This document shows, piece after piece, positions 8,046 through 17,841 of a stretch of 45,415 nt of DNA (positions within the stretch are counted from its first letter, which is position 1; the number at the start of each line of letters is the position of its first letter). Location of the stretch: contig JAITFO010000096.1 of the NCBI GenBank assembly GCA_031281265.1, forward strand, positions 1 through 45,415. The letters run 5' to 3'. Position numbers and translations under genes: made by a program. The notes under the pieces are model-generated. The model saw nothing but the letters and a program-made list of their open reading frames with translations, was not told the DNA's origin and did no database searches. The stretch is from Candidatus Fibrimonadaceae bacterium. Lineage in GTDB: Bacteria; Fibrobacterota; Fibrobacteria; Fibrobacterales; Fibrobacteraceae.

Positions 8046-8878
8046 GTTGGGTACTTCCTTGCAAGAATTGTAGGGGCAACCGCGAGGGTTGCCCCTACAA
8101 TTCTTGCAAATTCTCGATTGCTCACTTCGCCTTTTTTTTGCGCAGCTTTTATTTTAACCTGTTCAAGGATATGCGGAATATCTTTCTCATCGCATTTTAT
8201 CTTTAGCTCTGTGAGCTTTGCACGTATCGAAGCTGTTCCGCTCTGTTTTCCCAGCACAATTTTCCGCTTTTGCCCCACGCTTTCCGGCAAAAACGGTTCA
8301 TAGCACACAGGATTTTTTAAAATTCCATCAACGTGAATTCCCGATTCCACTTCAAATATTTTGCTACCTATAACAGGCTTGTTTTTTGGTATCTTTTTTT
8401 TTATTATTTTAGAAAATAACTCTGTCATTTCGGGGAGAAAGTTATAGGTTTTGCTCGGTTTGCGAAGTCCATTCACTTTCAAAATCATAATCAGTTCCTC
8501 GGTAGCTGCAAAGCCGCCTACCCCACTAAAGGAACTAACTATATTCTTTCCCGTACCGCTTATCACCCATTCCGCTGCCAAAGCGGTTGCGCAGTGAAAG
8601 CGGTTCCCTGGGCAAAACTCAAAATTGCCTTTATCCTTAAATGTTTGCAAATAATCGCCGCATAGTGCATCGTCTAACCCTTGTATGCGTGTTTTTTCGG
8701 GGTGCAAAATGTAGGCCGGATATTCAGGCAACGGGGACAGCAAGTCGTGCATTTGCTTAGAAAGCTCAATCGCATCAACCTCCATTTCAATCAAAAAATT
8801 CAAAAACTTTGAAAGATATAACTTATTATGCGGCAGCTTGTCAAGGCACGCCAAAGTTTTGTCCGTGATGCGAATCAT
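8042..8878 (-). CDS. nifV-omega: homocitrate synthase, C-terminal part (NifV-omega)
   Basis: This 278-residue protein corresponds to the C-terminal portion of NifV, preceded by about 80 residues with little catalytic-barrel similarity, as in the C. pasteurianum omega subunit. Recognisable segments are GTGKNIVSSFSGVGGFAATE, FEVESGIHVDGILKNP (a conserved HVDGI motif) and LGKQSGTASIRAKL. The last ~20 residues (RIVGATLAVAPTILARKYPT) are encoded by an inserted palindrome and are not expected in the family. The ATG directly follows the ferredoxin stop codon. It presumably works as a complex with NifV-alpha. Confidence 0.87.
   Translation of the reverse strand: MIRITDKTLACLDKLPHNKLYLSKFLNFLIEMEVDAIELSKQMHDLLSPLPEYPAYILHPEKTRIQGLDDALCGDYLQTFKDKGNFEFCPGNRFHCATALAAEWVISGTGKNIVSSFSGVGGFAATEELIMILKVNGLRKPSKTYNFLPEMTELFSKIIKKKIPKNKPVIGSKIFEVESGIHVDGILKNPVCYEPFLPESVGQKRKIVLGKQSGTASIRAKLTELKIKCDEKDIPHILEQVKIKAAQKKGEVSNREFARIVGATLAVAPTILARKYPT
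8059..8109. repeat. 51-nt perfect palindrome inserted in the 3' end of nifV(omega)
   Basis: Arms 8059-8081 and 8087-8109 are exactly complementary over 23 nt around a 5-nt GCGAG loop. The core GTAGGGGCAACC and its complement resemble the short palindromic repeats dispersed in many bacterial genomes. On the nif transcript it forms a very stable hairpin that starts 13 nt upstream of the nifV(alpha) ATG and leaves the ribosome site free. It is translated in frame as part of the omega protein. Confidence 0.85.
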
Positions 8879-9187
8879 TTAGATTTTGTATTCCTCTACC
8901 GGAACTCCGCCTTCCAAATGCTTTTCACAGATTTCCTCAATCTTTGCTTCATCGAGGTTGCCATACCATACGCCTTCGGGATATACAACCGCAATTGGGC
9001 CTTTATCGCAAATGCCAAAACATCCGGTATTGGTCACCAAGCAGTCAGACGATATGTCTCTCTCCTCAATTTCCTGCATGAACTTCTGCACCAAGCCAAC
9101 CGCTTTCTTTTGAAAGCACGTGCCCATTTGCGTTCCATTGATGCGGGAGCTTCCGCAGACAAAGATGTGATATTTAGGCTGTACCAT
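8879..9187 (-). CDS. thioredoxin-fold [2Fe-2S] ferredoxin
   Basis: This 102-residue protein has the cysteine pattern of the C. pasteurianum-type [2Fe-2S] ferredoxin: Cys11, Cys24, Cys56 and Cys60 (C-x12-C-x31-C-x3-C), in contexts HIFVCGSS and TNTGCFGICDKGP. Members of this family are often encoded in nif clusters and are thought to interact with nitrogenase, though the exact role is unsettled. The gene overlaps the end of nifN/B by 14 nt and has GGAGGA 7 nt before its ATG. A role in electron delivery or cofactor assembly is inference. Confidence 0.88.
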   Translation of the reverse strand: MVQPKYHIFVCGSSRINGTQMGTCFQKKAVGLVQKFMQEIEERDISSDCLVTNTGCFGICDKGPIAVVYPEGVWYGNLDEAKIEEICEKHLEGGVPVEEYKI

Positions 9188-11756
9188 GAGTGTTCCTCCG
9201 TTTTTCTTTTGCCGCTTGCAAAACGGCTGTTTCTACCCTTTCATAAGTCGTAATCGCTCCAATGCCGTTTTCCTTTAAGCGTTTTTCCGGCGTTGGACCA
9301 ATTCTAACCGCAAGCACCGCTTCGCAGTCGGAAATGGCGTGTATAACAGAATTCCATCTTTCCTCTTTGTTTTCGCATTGAGGGCCATTGCAATACTTGA
9401 TAACTTTTCTGGTTTCCACAAACCTCGCATTTTTTTCGTCGCTTTCGTAGATGTAAAACTCGTTTGCCTGCCCAAAGTGCATATCCACAACTGCTCCTGT
9501 TTGGGTAGCAACCGCAAAACGCCTATATTTTTCGGGTTGCGGATTTTCCTCTCTGAGTTCAATAGACACATCTCTATCAAGTGTTCCTGCCGCGTCTGAG
9601 CGGCATTGGCGGCAATGCGTCATTTGCTTTATGTTTGCCCCACATTGTTCACGGAGGAGCATTATTTCCTTGTTTGTAGTGCGTTCCAAATCTTCAAACA
9701 CCGTGCCTTTTACCGGAAGATGCGGCATTATGTTTGTCATAAATGCCCCGAGGTTCGCCGCCATTTGGGTCACTTCGTATATATGGTGGTCGTTGATTCC
9801 TTTCAGGGTCACGCAATTCACTTTGCACATTACCCCTGCTTCGCTCAACATCTTTATTCCGGTGAGCTGGTTTGCAAGGAGAATAGCCGCGCCTTCAATA
9901 CCTGTGTAAGTTTTACCCATATATTGAACATACTTATAGATTTTAGCACCTATTGAAGGATCAACCGCGTTCATAGTCACCGTAACATGGCTAACATCCA
10001 ATTCTTTCAATTCCTGCGCGTATTGCGGAAGCAGCAACCCGTTCGTGGCAATGCAGAAAGTCACATTCGGGTCTTGTTCACGAATTAGCCGGAATGTTTC
10101 GGCGGATTTGTCAAAATTTGCCAAAGCATCGCCGGGCCCTGCAATGCCCACAACAGTGAGGTTAGGCATGGTAGTTTTGAGTTTTATGTAGCGTTCCAAA
10201 GCCTCGGCAGGGGATAAAATTTTAGATGTAACTCCAGGGCGGCTTTCATTCATGCAGTCGTAGTTTCTAAGGCAGTAGTTGCATTGGATATTGCATTTTG
10301 GAGCAACGGGTAAATGCACACGTGCATTTTGGCAAGCCTGTTCGCCAAAACAGGGATGCGTAGCGGTTTTGTCTGCGATTTTGTTTGTCGCTTTTTTTGC
10401 TGTTTGCGGCTTGTAAAATTTCTCGTGCAATTCTTCGCGAAAACCGCTTTCTGTTTTTTCCATCATCGCATTTGCAGCTTGGTCTAATATGCAAAGCGAG
10501 CCGTCAAAACCTAGAATACGAGTCCGCTGACCGCCTATATAATCGTGTATGGGGAATGCACAGCGTATAAGCGGAATGTTCAGTTTGCGTGAAATGCGCC
10601 GCCCGTCTGAGCTTCCAATTAGCAGGTTTGCTCCCAGTTCAACACACCCTTTTTCAATTGCGGAAAAATCGCTGTCATCGAGAATTCGTATTTCATCTGC
10701 AAAATGATATTTTCTGCAATCTTCAACTTCGTTTGCGAGCTTTTCTCGCAAACGAGGGGAAATTGAACCTGTTGCCGCCAAAACCGGAAGAGCACCATTT
10801 TCGCAGCAGAGCTTCACCACAGCCGCCACAAAATCCGGGTCGCCAAATACCGAGACACGTGCTTGGGCAGAGTGTTTGTGGGAATCTATCATTGCGTCTA
10901 TATAACGCCCTCTCGCTTTTTTTATCTCATCGCTTGCAACTCCGCCAGCTTCTGTTAAAACGCTGATAAACTTATCCATACCGCTCGCTCCGGTAGGCAG
11001 CGGCAATTTGGCATAAGGCACTCCATAAGTTTCTTTTAAATACTCGGCAGGGGAATTTTTCTCGTCTGTAAATTCAGAAAATTCAATTGTAAGTTTTGCA
11101 CCCGCCATTGCCGCAATATCCTTTATTGAAGTGCCGTTTGTTTTTAAACGTTCATAATGCTTTTCGGTTGCTCCATCTAAATTCTCCGAAATATCCGGCA
11201 ATAAAATGTAATCTATTCCCATTTCCGTTAAAAAATTTTTAAGCCAACGAGTGTCGGCAGGGCTAATCATAGGTGTTATTATATTTATTTTTCCGTTAGG
11301 TTGTTTGTTTGGTTCCATTTGTTCCAAAATTGAGCGAATGGCAACAAACCAGCCTTCGTTCTGCGTTCCTCCGTACCCAGGGGAAGAAACATTTATAATC
11401 TTCACAGAGGAGTTCTGTTCATAAAATTTTTTTATAATAGCCCCTATATCTTCACCAATTGTTTCTGCAAGGCAAGTGGAGCATACCCCAATCACTTCGG
11501 GGTTGTAAAGTTCTATCATATTTTTTAAGCCTTTGAGCAAGTTCGCTTCGCCACCAAAAACCGTTCCCTCCTCGGTCAAAGAAGAAGATGCAATATCTAT
11601 AGGTTCATTGTAATGCGTTGCCATGTGGCGGCGAATGTAAGTAGCGCAACCTTGAGAACCGTGCAGCATGGGCATACAGCCTTTCACTCCCCATAGTGCG
11701 CTTATAGCACCCATAGGCATACACATCTTGCAGGGATTTACATTCAAATTCAGCAT
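9174..11756 (-). CDS. nifN-B: NifN-NifB fusion, FeMo-cofactor assembly
   Basis: This ~860-residue protein joins three units. Residues 1-440 are NifN-like, with Cys ligands in NPCKMCMP and HGSQGCATY that pair with NifE to form the cofactor scaffold. Residues about 465-730 are the radical-SAM NifB core, opening with HPCFGEQACQNARVHLPVAP and the cluster motif C488-x3-C492-x2-C495. About 110 C-terminal residues (FAVATQTGAVVDMHFGQANE) are the NifX/NafY-like domain found at the end of NifB. NifB makes the Fe-S-carbide precursor that NifEN matures. C. pasteurianum has the same nifN-B fusion. I chose the ATG at 11756 over an in-frame TTG at 11768; it overlaps the nifE end by 7 nt. Confidence 0.92.
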   Translation of the reverse strand: MLNLNVNPCKMCMPMGAISALWGVKGCMPMLHGSQGCATYIRRHMATHYNEPIDIASSSLTEEGTVFGGEANLLKGLKNMIELYNPEVIGVCSTCLAETIGEDIGAIIKKFYEQNSSVKIINVSSPGYGGTQNEGWFVAIRSILEQMEPNKQPNGKINIITPMISPADTRWLKNFLTEMGIDYILLPDISENLDGATEKHYERLKTNGTSIKDIAAMAGAKLTIEFSEFTDEKNSPAEYLKETYGVPYAKLPLPTGASGMDKFISVLTEAGGVASDEIKKARGRYIDAMIDSHKHSAQARVSVFGDPDFVAAVVKLCCENGALPVLAATGSISPRLREKLANEVEDCRKYHFADEIRILDDSDFSAIEKGCVELGANLLIGSSDGRRISRKLNIPLIRCAFPIHDYIGGQRTRILGFDGSLCILDQAANAMMEKTESGFREELHEKFYKPQTAKKATNKIADKTATHPCFGEQACQNARVHLPVAPKCNIQCNYCLRNYDCMNESRPGVTSKILSPAEALERYIKLKTTMPNLTVVGIAGPGDALANFDKSAETFRLIREQDPNVTFCIATNGLLLPQYAQELKELDVSHVTVTMNAVDPSIGAKIYKYVQYMGKTYTGIEGAAILLANQLTGIKMLSEAGVMCKVNCVTLKGINDHHIYEVTQMAANLGAFMTNIMPHLPVKGTVFEDLERTTNKEIMLLREQCGANIKQMTHCRQCRSDAAGTLDRDVSIELREENPQPEKYRRFAVATQTGAVVDMHFGQANEFYIYESDEKNARFVETRKVIKYCNGPQCENKEERWNSVIHAISDCEAVLAVRIGPTPEKRLKENGIGAITTYERVETAVLQAAKEKRRNTHGTA

Positions 11757-13084
11757 ACATATTTCCAAACAGGGCTGTTTATGGATTTATGAATTTCTTT
11801 AACAAAATTTTCTATTCCTTCAAAACCAGCAAGGGGGTGTTTGCGTTCGTGGTTGTGGTCGCAAAACGCCATTCCCAGTTTATACGCAAGGGGACGTTCC
11901 TTAACGCCACCAACTAGAATATCCGCCTGCTTCTCGGTCATAAACCTTTCTAGTTCCGCCGGATTTGCATCGTCTAAAATTACCGCATTGCTATTTACTA
12001 GCGTACCCATAACTTCATAGTCTTCTTTTTTGCCAGTTTGTGTGCCAACAACCACCGCTTCCATGCCAAGTTCATTGAATTGGCGGATAAGCGAAATAGC
12101 TTTGAAACCACCGCCTACAAAAATCGCGGCTTTTTTGCCTTCCAAATGCGGTTTGTATTTTTCAATAACAGGCATTATATTTGCCGTTTGCTCCGCCGCA
12201 AACTTCCTCGCATTTTCGGAAATCTCCATCTTGCCAAAAAAATCAGCAACGCGGAGCAATGAAGTGGTTGTATCTTCAATGCCAAAAAAACTCACCCTAA
12301 GGCTCGGTATTCCAAATTCCGTTTCCATGAGTTCTGCCAAATACGCAGAAGAACCCGCGCACTGCACAATGTTGAGCATTGCAGATGGTGCTTGAATTAA
12401 AGTTTTATACGAGGAATCCCCGGTAATTGTAGATATAACGGGAATACCGATTTTTTCAAGGTAGCCTTTGATAATCCACATTTCGCCGGCAAGGTTAAAG
12501 TCGCCGAGAATATTTATGCCAAAGCGTTTTGGTTGCTTTGCGTAAGGCCTAATTAAATTCATAATGGCATTGCAAGCCAGTTTGTAGCCTTGAGATTTTG
12601 TTCCCGAAAATCCGGGGGCTTTTACAGGGATAACGCGAATACCATATTTTTTTTCCGCAAGGCGGCACACGGCTTCAATATCATCGCCTATAACACCCAC
12701 AATGCAGGTGGCAAAAACAAATATCAATTTTGGAGAAGGCACGGCTTTTTCCATCAGCTCGTCAATTGCCGCAGTGAGTTTTTTAGCCCCGCCAAAAACT
12801 ATATCCGTTTCTCTTAAATCGGTGGAAAAACTATTGCGGAATGTATCCTCGCCAGAGGTGAGGCTTCCGCGTATATCCCAAGTATAACTAGCGCACCCGA
12901 TAGGGCCATGAACAATGTGGTACGCATCTGTTATAGGGTTTAACACAACCCTCGCACCGCAATACACACACGCTCTCTGGCTAACCGCACCGGATACGCT
13001 TTCACGCTCGCAACTTATGCTACGGGGGCTTTCACGCCTGTCGCATATAGATGACTCGCGTTCTTTCAATACACTTTTATTCAC
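11750..13084 (-). CDS. nifE: FeMo-cofactor scaffold subunit NifE
   Basis: This 444-residue NifD paralogue forms the alpha side of the NifEN scaffold where the NifB product becomes FeMo-cofactor. The P-cluster-like ligands are Cys39 (QRACVYCG), Cys64 (HGPIGCASYTWD) and Cys127 (VFATCIVGVIGDD). The start has AAGGAA 12 nt upstream, located at the end of nifK, with 19 nt between the genes. It lies between nifK and nifN-B, the standard order. Confidence 0.93.
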   Translation of the reverse strand: MNKSVLKERESSICDRRESPRSISCERESVSGAVSQRACVYCGARVVLNPITDAYHIVHGPIGCASYTWDIRGSLTSGEDTFRNSFSTDLRETDIVFGGAKKLTAAIDELMEKAVPSPKLIFVFATCIVGVIGDDIEAVCRLAEKKYGIRVIPVKAPGFSGTKSQGYKLACNAIMNLIRPYAKQPKRFGINILGDFNLAGEMWIIKGYLEKIGIPVISTITGDSSYKTLIQAPSAMLNIVQCAGSSAYLAELMETEFGIPSLRVSFFGIEDTTTSLLRVADFFGKMEISENARKFAAEQTANIMPVIEKYKPHLEGKKAAIFVGGGFKAISLIRQFNELGMEAVVVGTQTGKKEDYEVMGTLVNSNAVILDDANPAELERFMTEKQADILVGGVKERPLAYKLGMAFCDHNHERKHPLAGFEGIENFVKEIHKSINSPVWKYVC

Positions 13085-13103
13085 AGATATATTCCTTAAA
13101 ATA

Positions 13104-14468
13104 TTAAAGAACTATCTCAAAATCTTCGTCCGCAACGTCGCGGTCAAATCTATCCAAAAGTGCATTTACTACTTGCTCCACTAGGCGTATGCCGCCAGCG
13201 TAGCCAACTATGGGTTGCAGCGGGCCGCCATACCTATCTATAACAGGGAAACCAGCGCGAACAAAAGGAATGTCCTCAGCGCGCGCAATTTGCTTGCCGT
13301 AGGTTGAGCCGAGCAACAAGTCCACGCGTTCGTTTTTTATCCACTGATGGAGTTCAAAAAGATCGGCGTTTGCTTTGACAGTGCAACCAGTTGTTGCATA
13401 TTGGCTGAACAACTCTTCTACCTTGCGGGTAAACTCTTCTTTTGGTGTTCCTGTTATAACGTATCTAGGTATCATGCCCATTTCCAATGCAAGCGATGTA
13501 AGCCCAATAACCACGTCCGGGTCTCCGAATATAGCAACTTTCTTGCCAGTTGTGTATTGAGCGGAATCGAGCATAAGGTCAACAAGGCGACCGCGTTCCG
13601 TTTCCAACTCTGCGGGAACTTCATGCTTGGATTGGTTCTGCAATGCCATGACGTATTGGTCTGTGTAAGCCACGCCAACCGGCATTGGAAGCAGTGTGAA
13701 AGGCACTTTCCACTTTTTCTCCAGCAACTCGGCAGGTTCTACACAGGTAATCTCGCCAAGCGCAATAAGCCCATTGCTATCGCCAAGGTTCTGGATTTCT
13801 TCTATCGGGGTGCCACCTTCTGGGTACATCTCGTATTTGCCGTTCATGGGCGCATCTAGCACGCCAGTCTGGTCTGGGAAGAAAACTGTGTTCACCTTCA
13901 TAGCTTTTGCAATGCGTTTGAGCTCGCGAATATCGCCTGGATTTACCCAACCCGGGAAAATTGCAGTTTTGCCAGTTGGCATTCCTGTTTTCCCTGTAAG
14001 GTAATTCATAAAACCCATCATCATATTGAAAAAGCCATTGATGTGTGAACCTACATAACTCGGCGTATTGCAATGTACCACCCTTTTTCCTTCTGGAATT
14101 TGCAAGTCTATGATAAACGAATTCAAATCGTCTCCGATAGTCTCCGACAAACAGGTTGTGTGCACAGCTATAATATCTGGATTATACATCTCAAAGATAT
14201 TTTTTACCGCTGTGGTGATATTGGCTTTACCACCGAACACAGATGTGCCCTCGGTAAATGACGAAGAAGATGCAACAGCGGGTTCTTTGAAGTGACGAGA
14301 CAGCACCATTCTGTGGTAGGAACAGCAACCTTGAGAGCCGTGGCTATGCGGCATGCACTTTGCCACACCCAAAGCCGCATACATTGCACCAACAGGTTGG
14401 CAAGTCTTGCAGGGATTTATCCGCAAGGCACTACGTTCTTTTACTTCCTTAGGGGTTAGGTCTAACAT
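13104..14468 (-). CDS. nifK: nitrogenase MoFe protein beta subunit NifK
   Basis: At 454 residues this is the short clostridial type (C. pasteurianum about 458, Azotobacter 523), lacking the N-terminal extension. P-cluster cysteines are C23 (NPCKTCQP), C48 (HGSQGCCSYHR) and C106 (HTTCLSETIGDD). FGDPDVVIGL and YGGPLQPIVGYAGG also match the family. It combines with NifD as an alpha2-beta2 enzyme reducing N2. A strong AAGGAGG site lies just before the ATG, one base after nifD ends. Confidence 0.96.
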   Translation of the reverse strand: MLDLTPKEVKERSALRINPCKTCQPVGAMYAALGVAKCMPHSHGSQGCCSYHRMVLSRHFKEPAVASSSSFTEGTSVFGGKANITTAVKNIFEMYNPDIIAVHTTCLSETIGDDLNSFIIDLQIPEGKRVVHCNTPSYVGSHINGFFNMMMGFMNYLTGKTGMPTGKTAIFPGWVNPGDIRELKRIAKAMKVNTVFFPDQTGVLDAPMNGKYEMYPEGGTPIEEIQNLGDSNGLIALGEITCVEPAELLEKKWKVPFTLLPMPVGVAYTDQYVMALQNQSKHEVPAELETERGRLVDLMLDSAQYTTGKKVAIFGDPDVVIGLTSLALEMGMIPRYVITGTPKEEFTRKVEELFSQYATTGCTVKANADLFELHQWIKNERVDLLLGSTYGKQIARAEDIPFVRAGFPVIDRYGGPLQPIVGYAGGIRLVEQVVNALLDRFDRDVADEDFEIVL

Positions 14469-14469
14469 A

Positions 14470-16071
14470 TTATCCTACCTCCTTCAATTTGCCAGTTAAC
14501 ATAGGTTTGTGTTTCCAAGGTGGGGTAATCAAGGGCCACGCATTGCTATATATAGCCATTGCAACGTCCCGCCCAAAAGTCACCGCACCGCGAAAACCCG
14601 AATATGGTCCTGAGTAATCGTAGGAATGAATTTGCCTAGAGGCTGTACCAGCTTTCTGTATAGAATATTTGTCTTTTATACCGGAGAGGAAAATATCCGG
14701 TTTCATAGACCTTATAAGCTCATCCGTTTCAAAGTGATTGTAGTCATCAACAACAACAGATTCCGCTACCATTTCGGGAATCATGCCGCCGTAGGTGTCT
14801 AGCTCAATGCCAGCATTTTTTAAAGAAGCAATTTGTTCTTCGGAGTAAGTCTCTCTATAGAACTTTTCGTCCTTTGCAACAACTATGCTTTCAATGTTTT
14901 TGTTGTCGGCATCTTCTTTGATTTGCGGAATTATGTCTCGCCCTTCGTAGTCGTCTCTATGAGCGAATTCATAACCAGCAATTATGGTTTTCATGCCGAG
15001 TTCTTCCAAAAGAAGCTGATAGTGGTGAGAACGAGAACCGCCGGAGAAAATACCAGCAGTTTTGCCCGTCAACTTGGCTTTGTAATGCTCCATATCGCTC
15101 TTAATAGTCGCGACTTCGTCTGCAATTACCTCTTCAACCTTTTTTGTGAGTTCAGAGTCGTTGAAATATTTTGCAATGTCTCTAAGCGATTTGCATGTTG
15201 CCTCAACGCCAATAAAATTCACCTTTATCCAGTCTATGCCGTATTTGGTTTTCATCATCTCGGCTATATAGTTTATAGAGCGGTGGCACATCACTAAATT
15301 CAAATGGGCCAAATGCGCACTTTTAAGACCTTCGTAAGAAGCATCGCCAGTAAACAGGTTCAGCACTTCAATGCCGCAGCGTTTAAAAATGCGCTCCTCT
15401 TCCCAGCCATCGCCACCGATGTTATATTCGCCAAGGATATTGACGGAAAATTTTGTTTTTGGTTTTTTATCGCCAGTGCCTATAACATAGCGCATAAGCC
15501 CGTTGTTAGCTATATGGTGACCACCGGACTGCGAAACGCCCTTATAGCCTTCACACGAATAACCTATAGCGGCTATGCCGTATTTGGCTTCGGTTCGCCT
15601 TGCTACCGCTTGCACATCATCGCCTATAAGACCTATGGGGCAAGTGGAGCATATCATAATGCACTTTGGGCTGAACAGCTCCATTGCTTCTTCAATGGCT
15701 TGTTCCAGCTTTTTCTCGCCACCAAACACAATGTTGGATTCTTGCATATCTGTAGAAAAACAATATGGAATAAAGTTTTTATCTGTATTCTCATCGGGTT
15801 TTGCTTTGTTTCGCCTTGTGCCCCAGCTATAAAAGCCACAGCCTATAGGCCCGTGAGTGATAACTAACACATCTTTCAGCGGACCAACCACAACACCTTT
15901 ACAACCGGCATAGCAACAACCACGCGCCGTCATCACGCCCGGAATGGCACGAGTATTGGCGGCAATCGCAACGTTTTTATCGCCTTCTGCAAGCTGCAAA
16001 ACGTGTTCTTTGCGGTTTTTATAGATCTTAGCGGAATACTTTTCGAGCAACTTTTCTCTGCTGTTTGTCAT
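14470..16071 (-). CDS. nifD: nitrogenase MoFe protein alpha subunit NifD
   Basis: This 533-residue subunit carries FeMo-cofactor. P-cluster ligands are C52 (RGCCYAG), C78 (HGPIGCGFYSW) and C144 (CSTCPIGLIGDD). Active-site residues Q181 and H185 lie in SQSGGHHIANN. Cofactor ligands are C262 (MCHRSINYI) and H482 (QIHSYDYSGPY). The SGGSRSHHY segment agrees with the Mo enzyme rather than VnfD or AnfD. The segment from about 383 to 435 is the insertion known from C. pasteurianum NifD, also 533 residues long. Its ATG overlaps the nifI2 stop by 4 nt. Confidence 0.97.
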   Translation of the reverse strand: MTNSREKLLEKYSAKIYKNRKEHVLQLAEGDKNVAIAANTRAIPGVMTARGCCYAGCKGVVVGPLKDVLVITHGPIGCGFYSWGTRRNKAKPDENTDKNFIPYCFSTDMQESNIVFGGEKKLEQAIEEAMELFSPKCIMICSTCPIGLIGDDVQAVARRTEAKYGIAAIGYSCEGYKGVSQSGGHHIANNGLMRYVIGTGDKKPKTKFSVNILGEYNIGGDGWEEERIFKRCGIEVLNLFTGDASYEGLKSAHLAHLNLVMCHRSINYIAEMMKTKYGIDWIKVNFIGVEATCKSLRDIAKYFNDSELTKKVEEVIADEVATIKSDMEHYKAKLTGKTAGIFSGGSRSHHYQLLLEELGMKTIIAGYEFAHRDDYEGRDIIPQIKEDADNKNIESIVVAKDEKFYRETYSEEQIASLKNAGIELDTYGGMIPEMVAESVVVDDYNHFETDELIRSMKPDIFLSGIKDKYSIQKAGTASRQIHSYDYSGPYSGFRGAVTFGRDVAMAIYSNAWPLITPPWKHKPMLTGKLKEVG

Positions 16072-16469
16072 GATGCGCCTCCTTCTGGTGTAATGTGTAA
16101 ACCGCCTTCTCCAGTTCTAACGGAAGAAGTTTCAAGGATAGGCAAAACAAAAATTCTGCCGTCTCCGGGGTTACCGGTTTGGTTGGCAGTGATTATTGTT
16201 TTAACCGCTTTATCAACATCTTTATCGTCAATGATGAGCGTAAAAAAGCGTTTGGCAACTAGTCGAGTAGCCTCGGTAAGGTTTTCCCCAATTGGAGAAA
16301 GCGGCAATTCGCCTGCTGCAAGAACTGTTTTGAGCAGTTCCGGGTCAATGCTTTTTTTGCCACGCCCAAGGCATCTACAGCAGGTAAAAGCGGGGAAACC
16401 GTTTTCTGCCAATGCCCTTTTAGTTTCATTGACCTTGTTTGGCCTTATAAAACACATAATTTCCCGCAT
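16068..16469 (-). CDS. nifI2: PII-family nitrogenase regulator NifI2
   Basis: This 133-residue PII-like protein is placed between nifH and nifD. It has the family ends (MREIMCFIRPNKVNETKRAL; NPGDGRIFVLPI) and an extended T-loop containing CCRCLGRGKKSIDPE. In methanogens and other anaerobes NifI1/NifI2 bind NifDK and stop catalysis when 2-oxoglutarate is low, that is, when ammonium is plentiful. It is coupled to nifD by an ATGA overlap and lies 10 nt after nifI1. Confidence 0.93.
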   Translation of the reverse strand: MREIMCFIRPNKVNETKRALAENGFPAFTCCRCLGRGKKSIDPELLKTVLAAGELPLSPIGENLTEATRLVAKRFFTLIIDDKDVDKAVKTIITANQTGNPGDGRIFVLPILETSSVRTGEGGLHITPEGGAS

Positions 16470-16479
16470 ACTCTACCCC

Positions 16480-16803
16480 CTACAATCCCGGCTTGCCGGA
16501 GCTGATAGTGTAGGCAGATTCCACAGGGGAAACAAAAATACGCCCGTCTCCAAAGTTACCTTCACCTGTTCTAGCAACGCGAATGATGATTTTCACAAGG
16601 TCGTCTTTATCTTCATCGTTGCAAACTACAACGAGCATTTCTTTTGGAATTTCGTCGTAGTGAACATTGCCAACGGTAATGCCTTTTTGTTTGCCACGCC
16701 CAAATACATCAAGTTTGGTAATGGCAGGGAAGCCAGCAGCAGCTAACTCACTCATAACAGCCCCGGATTTTTCAGGGCGAATAATTGCTCTAACTAATAA
16801 CAT
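16480..16803 (-). CDS. nifI1: PII-family nitrogenase regulator NifI1
   Basis: This 107-residue PII-like protein pairs with NifI2. Visible family features are the start MLLVRAIIRPEKSGAVMSEL, the T-loop area DVFGRGKQKGITVGNVHYDE, and the C-terminal signature GNFGDGRIFVSPVESAY. A strong AAGGAGGG ribosome site precedes the ATG. Its position directly after nifH is the usual archaeal/clostridial arrangement. Confidence 0.94.
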   Translation of the reverse strand: MLLVRAIIRPEKSGAVMSELAAAGFPAITKLDVFGRGKQKGITVGNVHYDEIPKEMLVVVCNDEDKDDLVKIIIRVARTGEGNFGDGRIFVSPVESAYTISSGKPGL

Positions 16804-16816
16804 ATCTATTCCCTCC

Positions 16817-17754
<938 letters not shown>

Positions 17755-17756
17755 TA

Positions 17757-17785
17757 AACTTAGAAACATTTCCCAGCTTTGTCAA
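17757..17785 (-). promoter_or_regulatory. sigma70-type promoter of the nif operon
   Basis: On the minus strand a consensus -35 TTGACA (17780-17785) is followed after 17 bp by -10 TAAGTT (17757-17762), preceded by TTTC like other promoters in the window. The start is predicted at about 17752-17754. I see no -24/-12 GG-N10-GC sigma54 element and no NifA upstream site. Confidence 0.75.
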
Positions 17786-17815
17786 GGAAAAAGATATTTT
17801 TTTTACTTTTTTTTT

Positions 17816-17841
17816 GAAAAACCCCCGTTTTTGGCGGTTTT
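17816..17841 (-). terminator. putative terminator after galT
   Basis: On the minus strand AAAACC-G-CC and GG-G-GGTTTT pair around a loop containing AAAAACG, with one G-G mismatch, and end in a run of T. It begins inside the galT stop codon and lies between galT and the nif promoter. Confidence 0.55.

Noticed and set aside
11756-11768. TTG start for the NifN-B fusion.
   Set aside because: The ATG four codons later gives the usual NifN start MLNLNVNPC and a shorter overlap with nifE.
15304-15867. 187-codon open frame on the plus strand opposite nifD.
   Set aside because: Composition follows the antisense of nifD; there is no ribosome site and no recognisable protein features.
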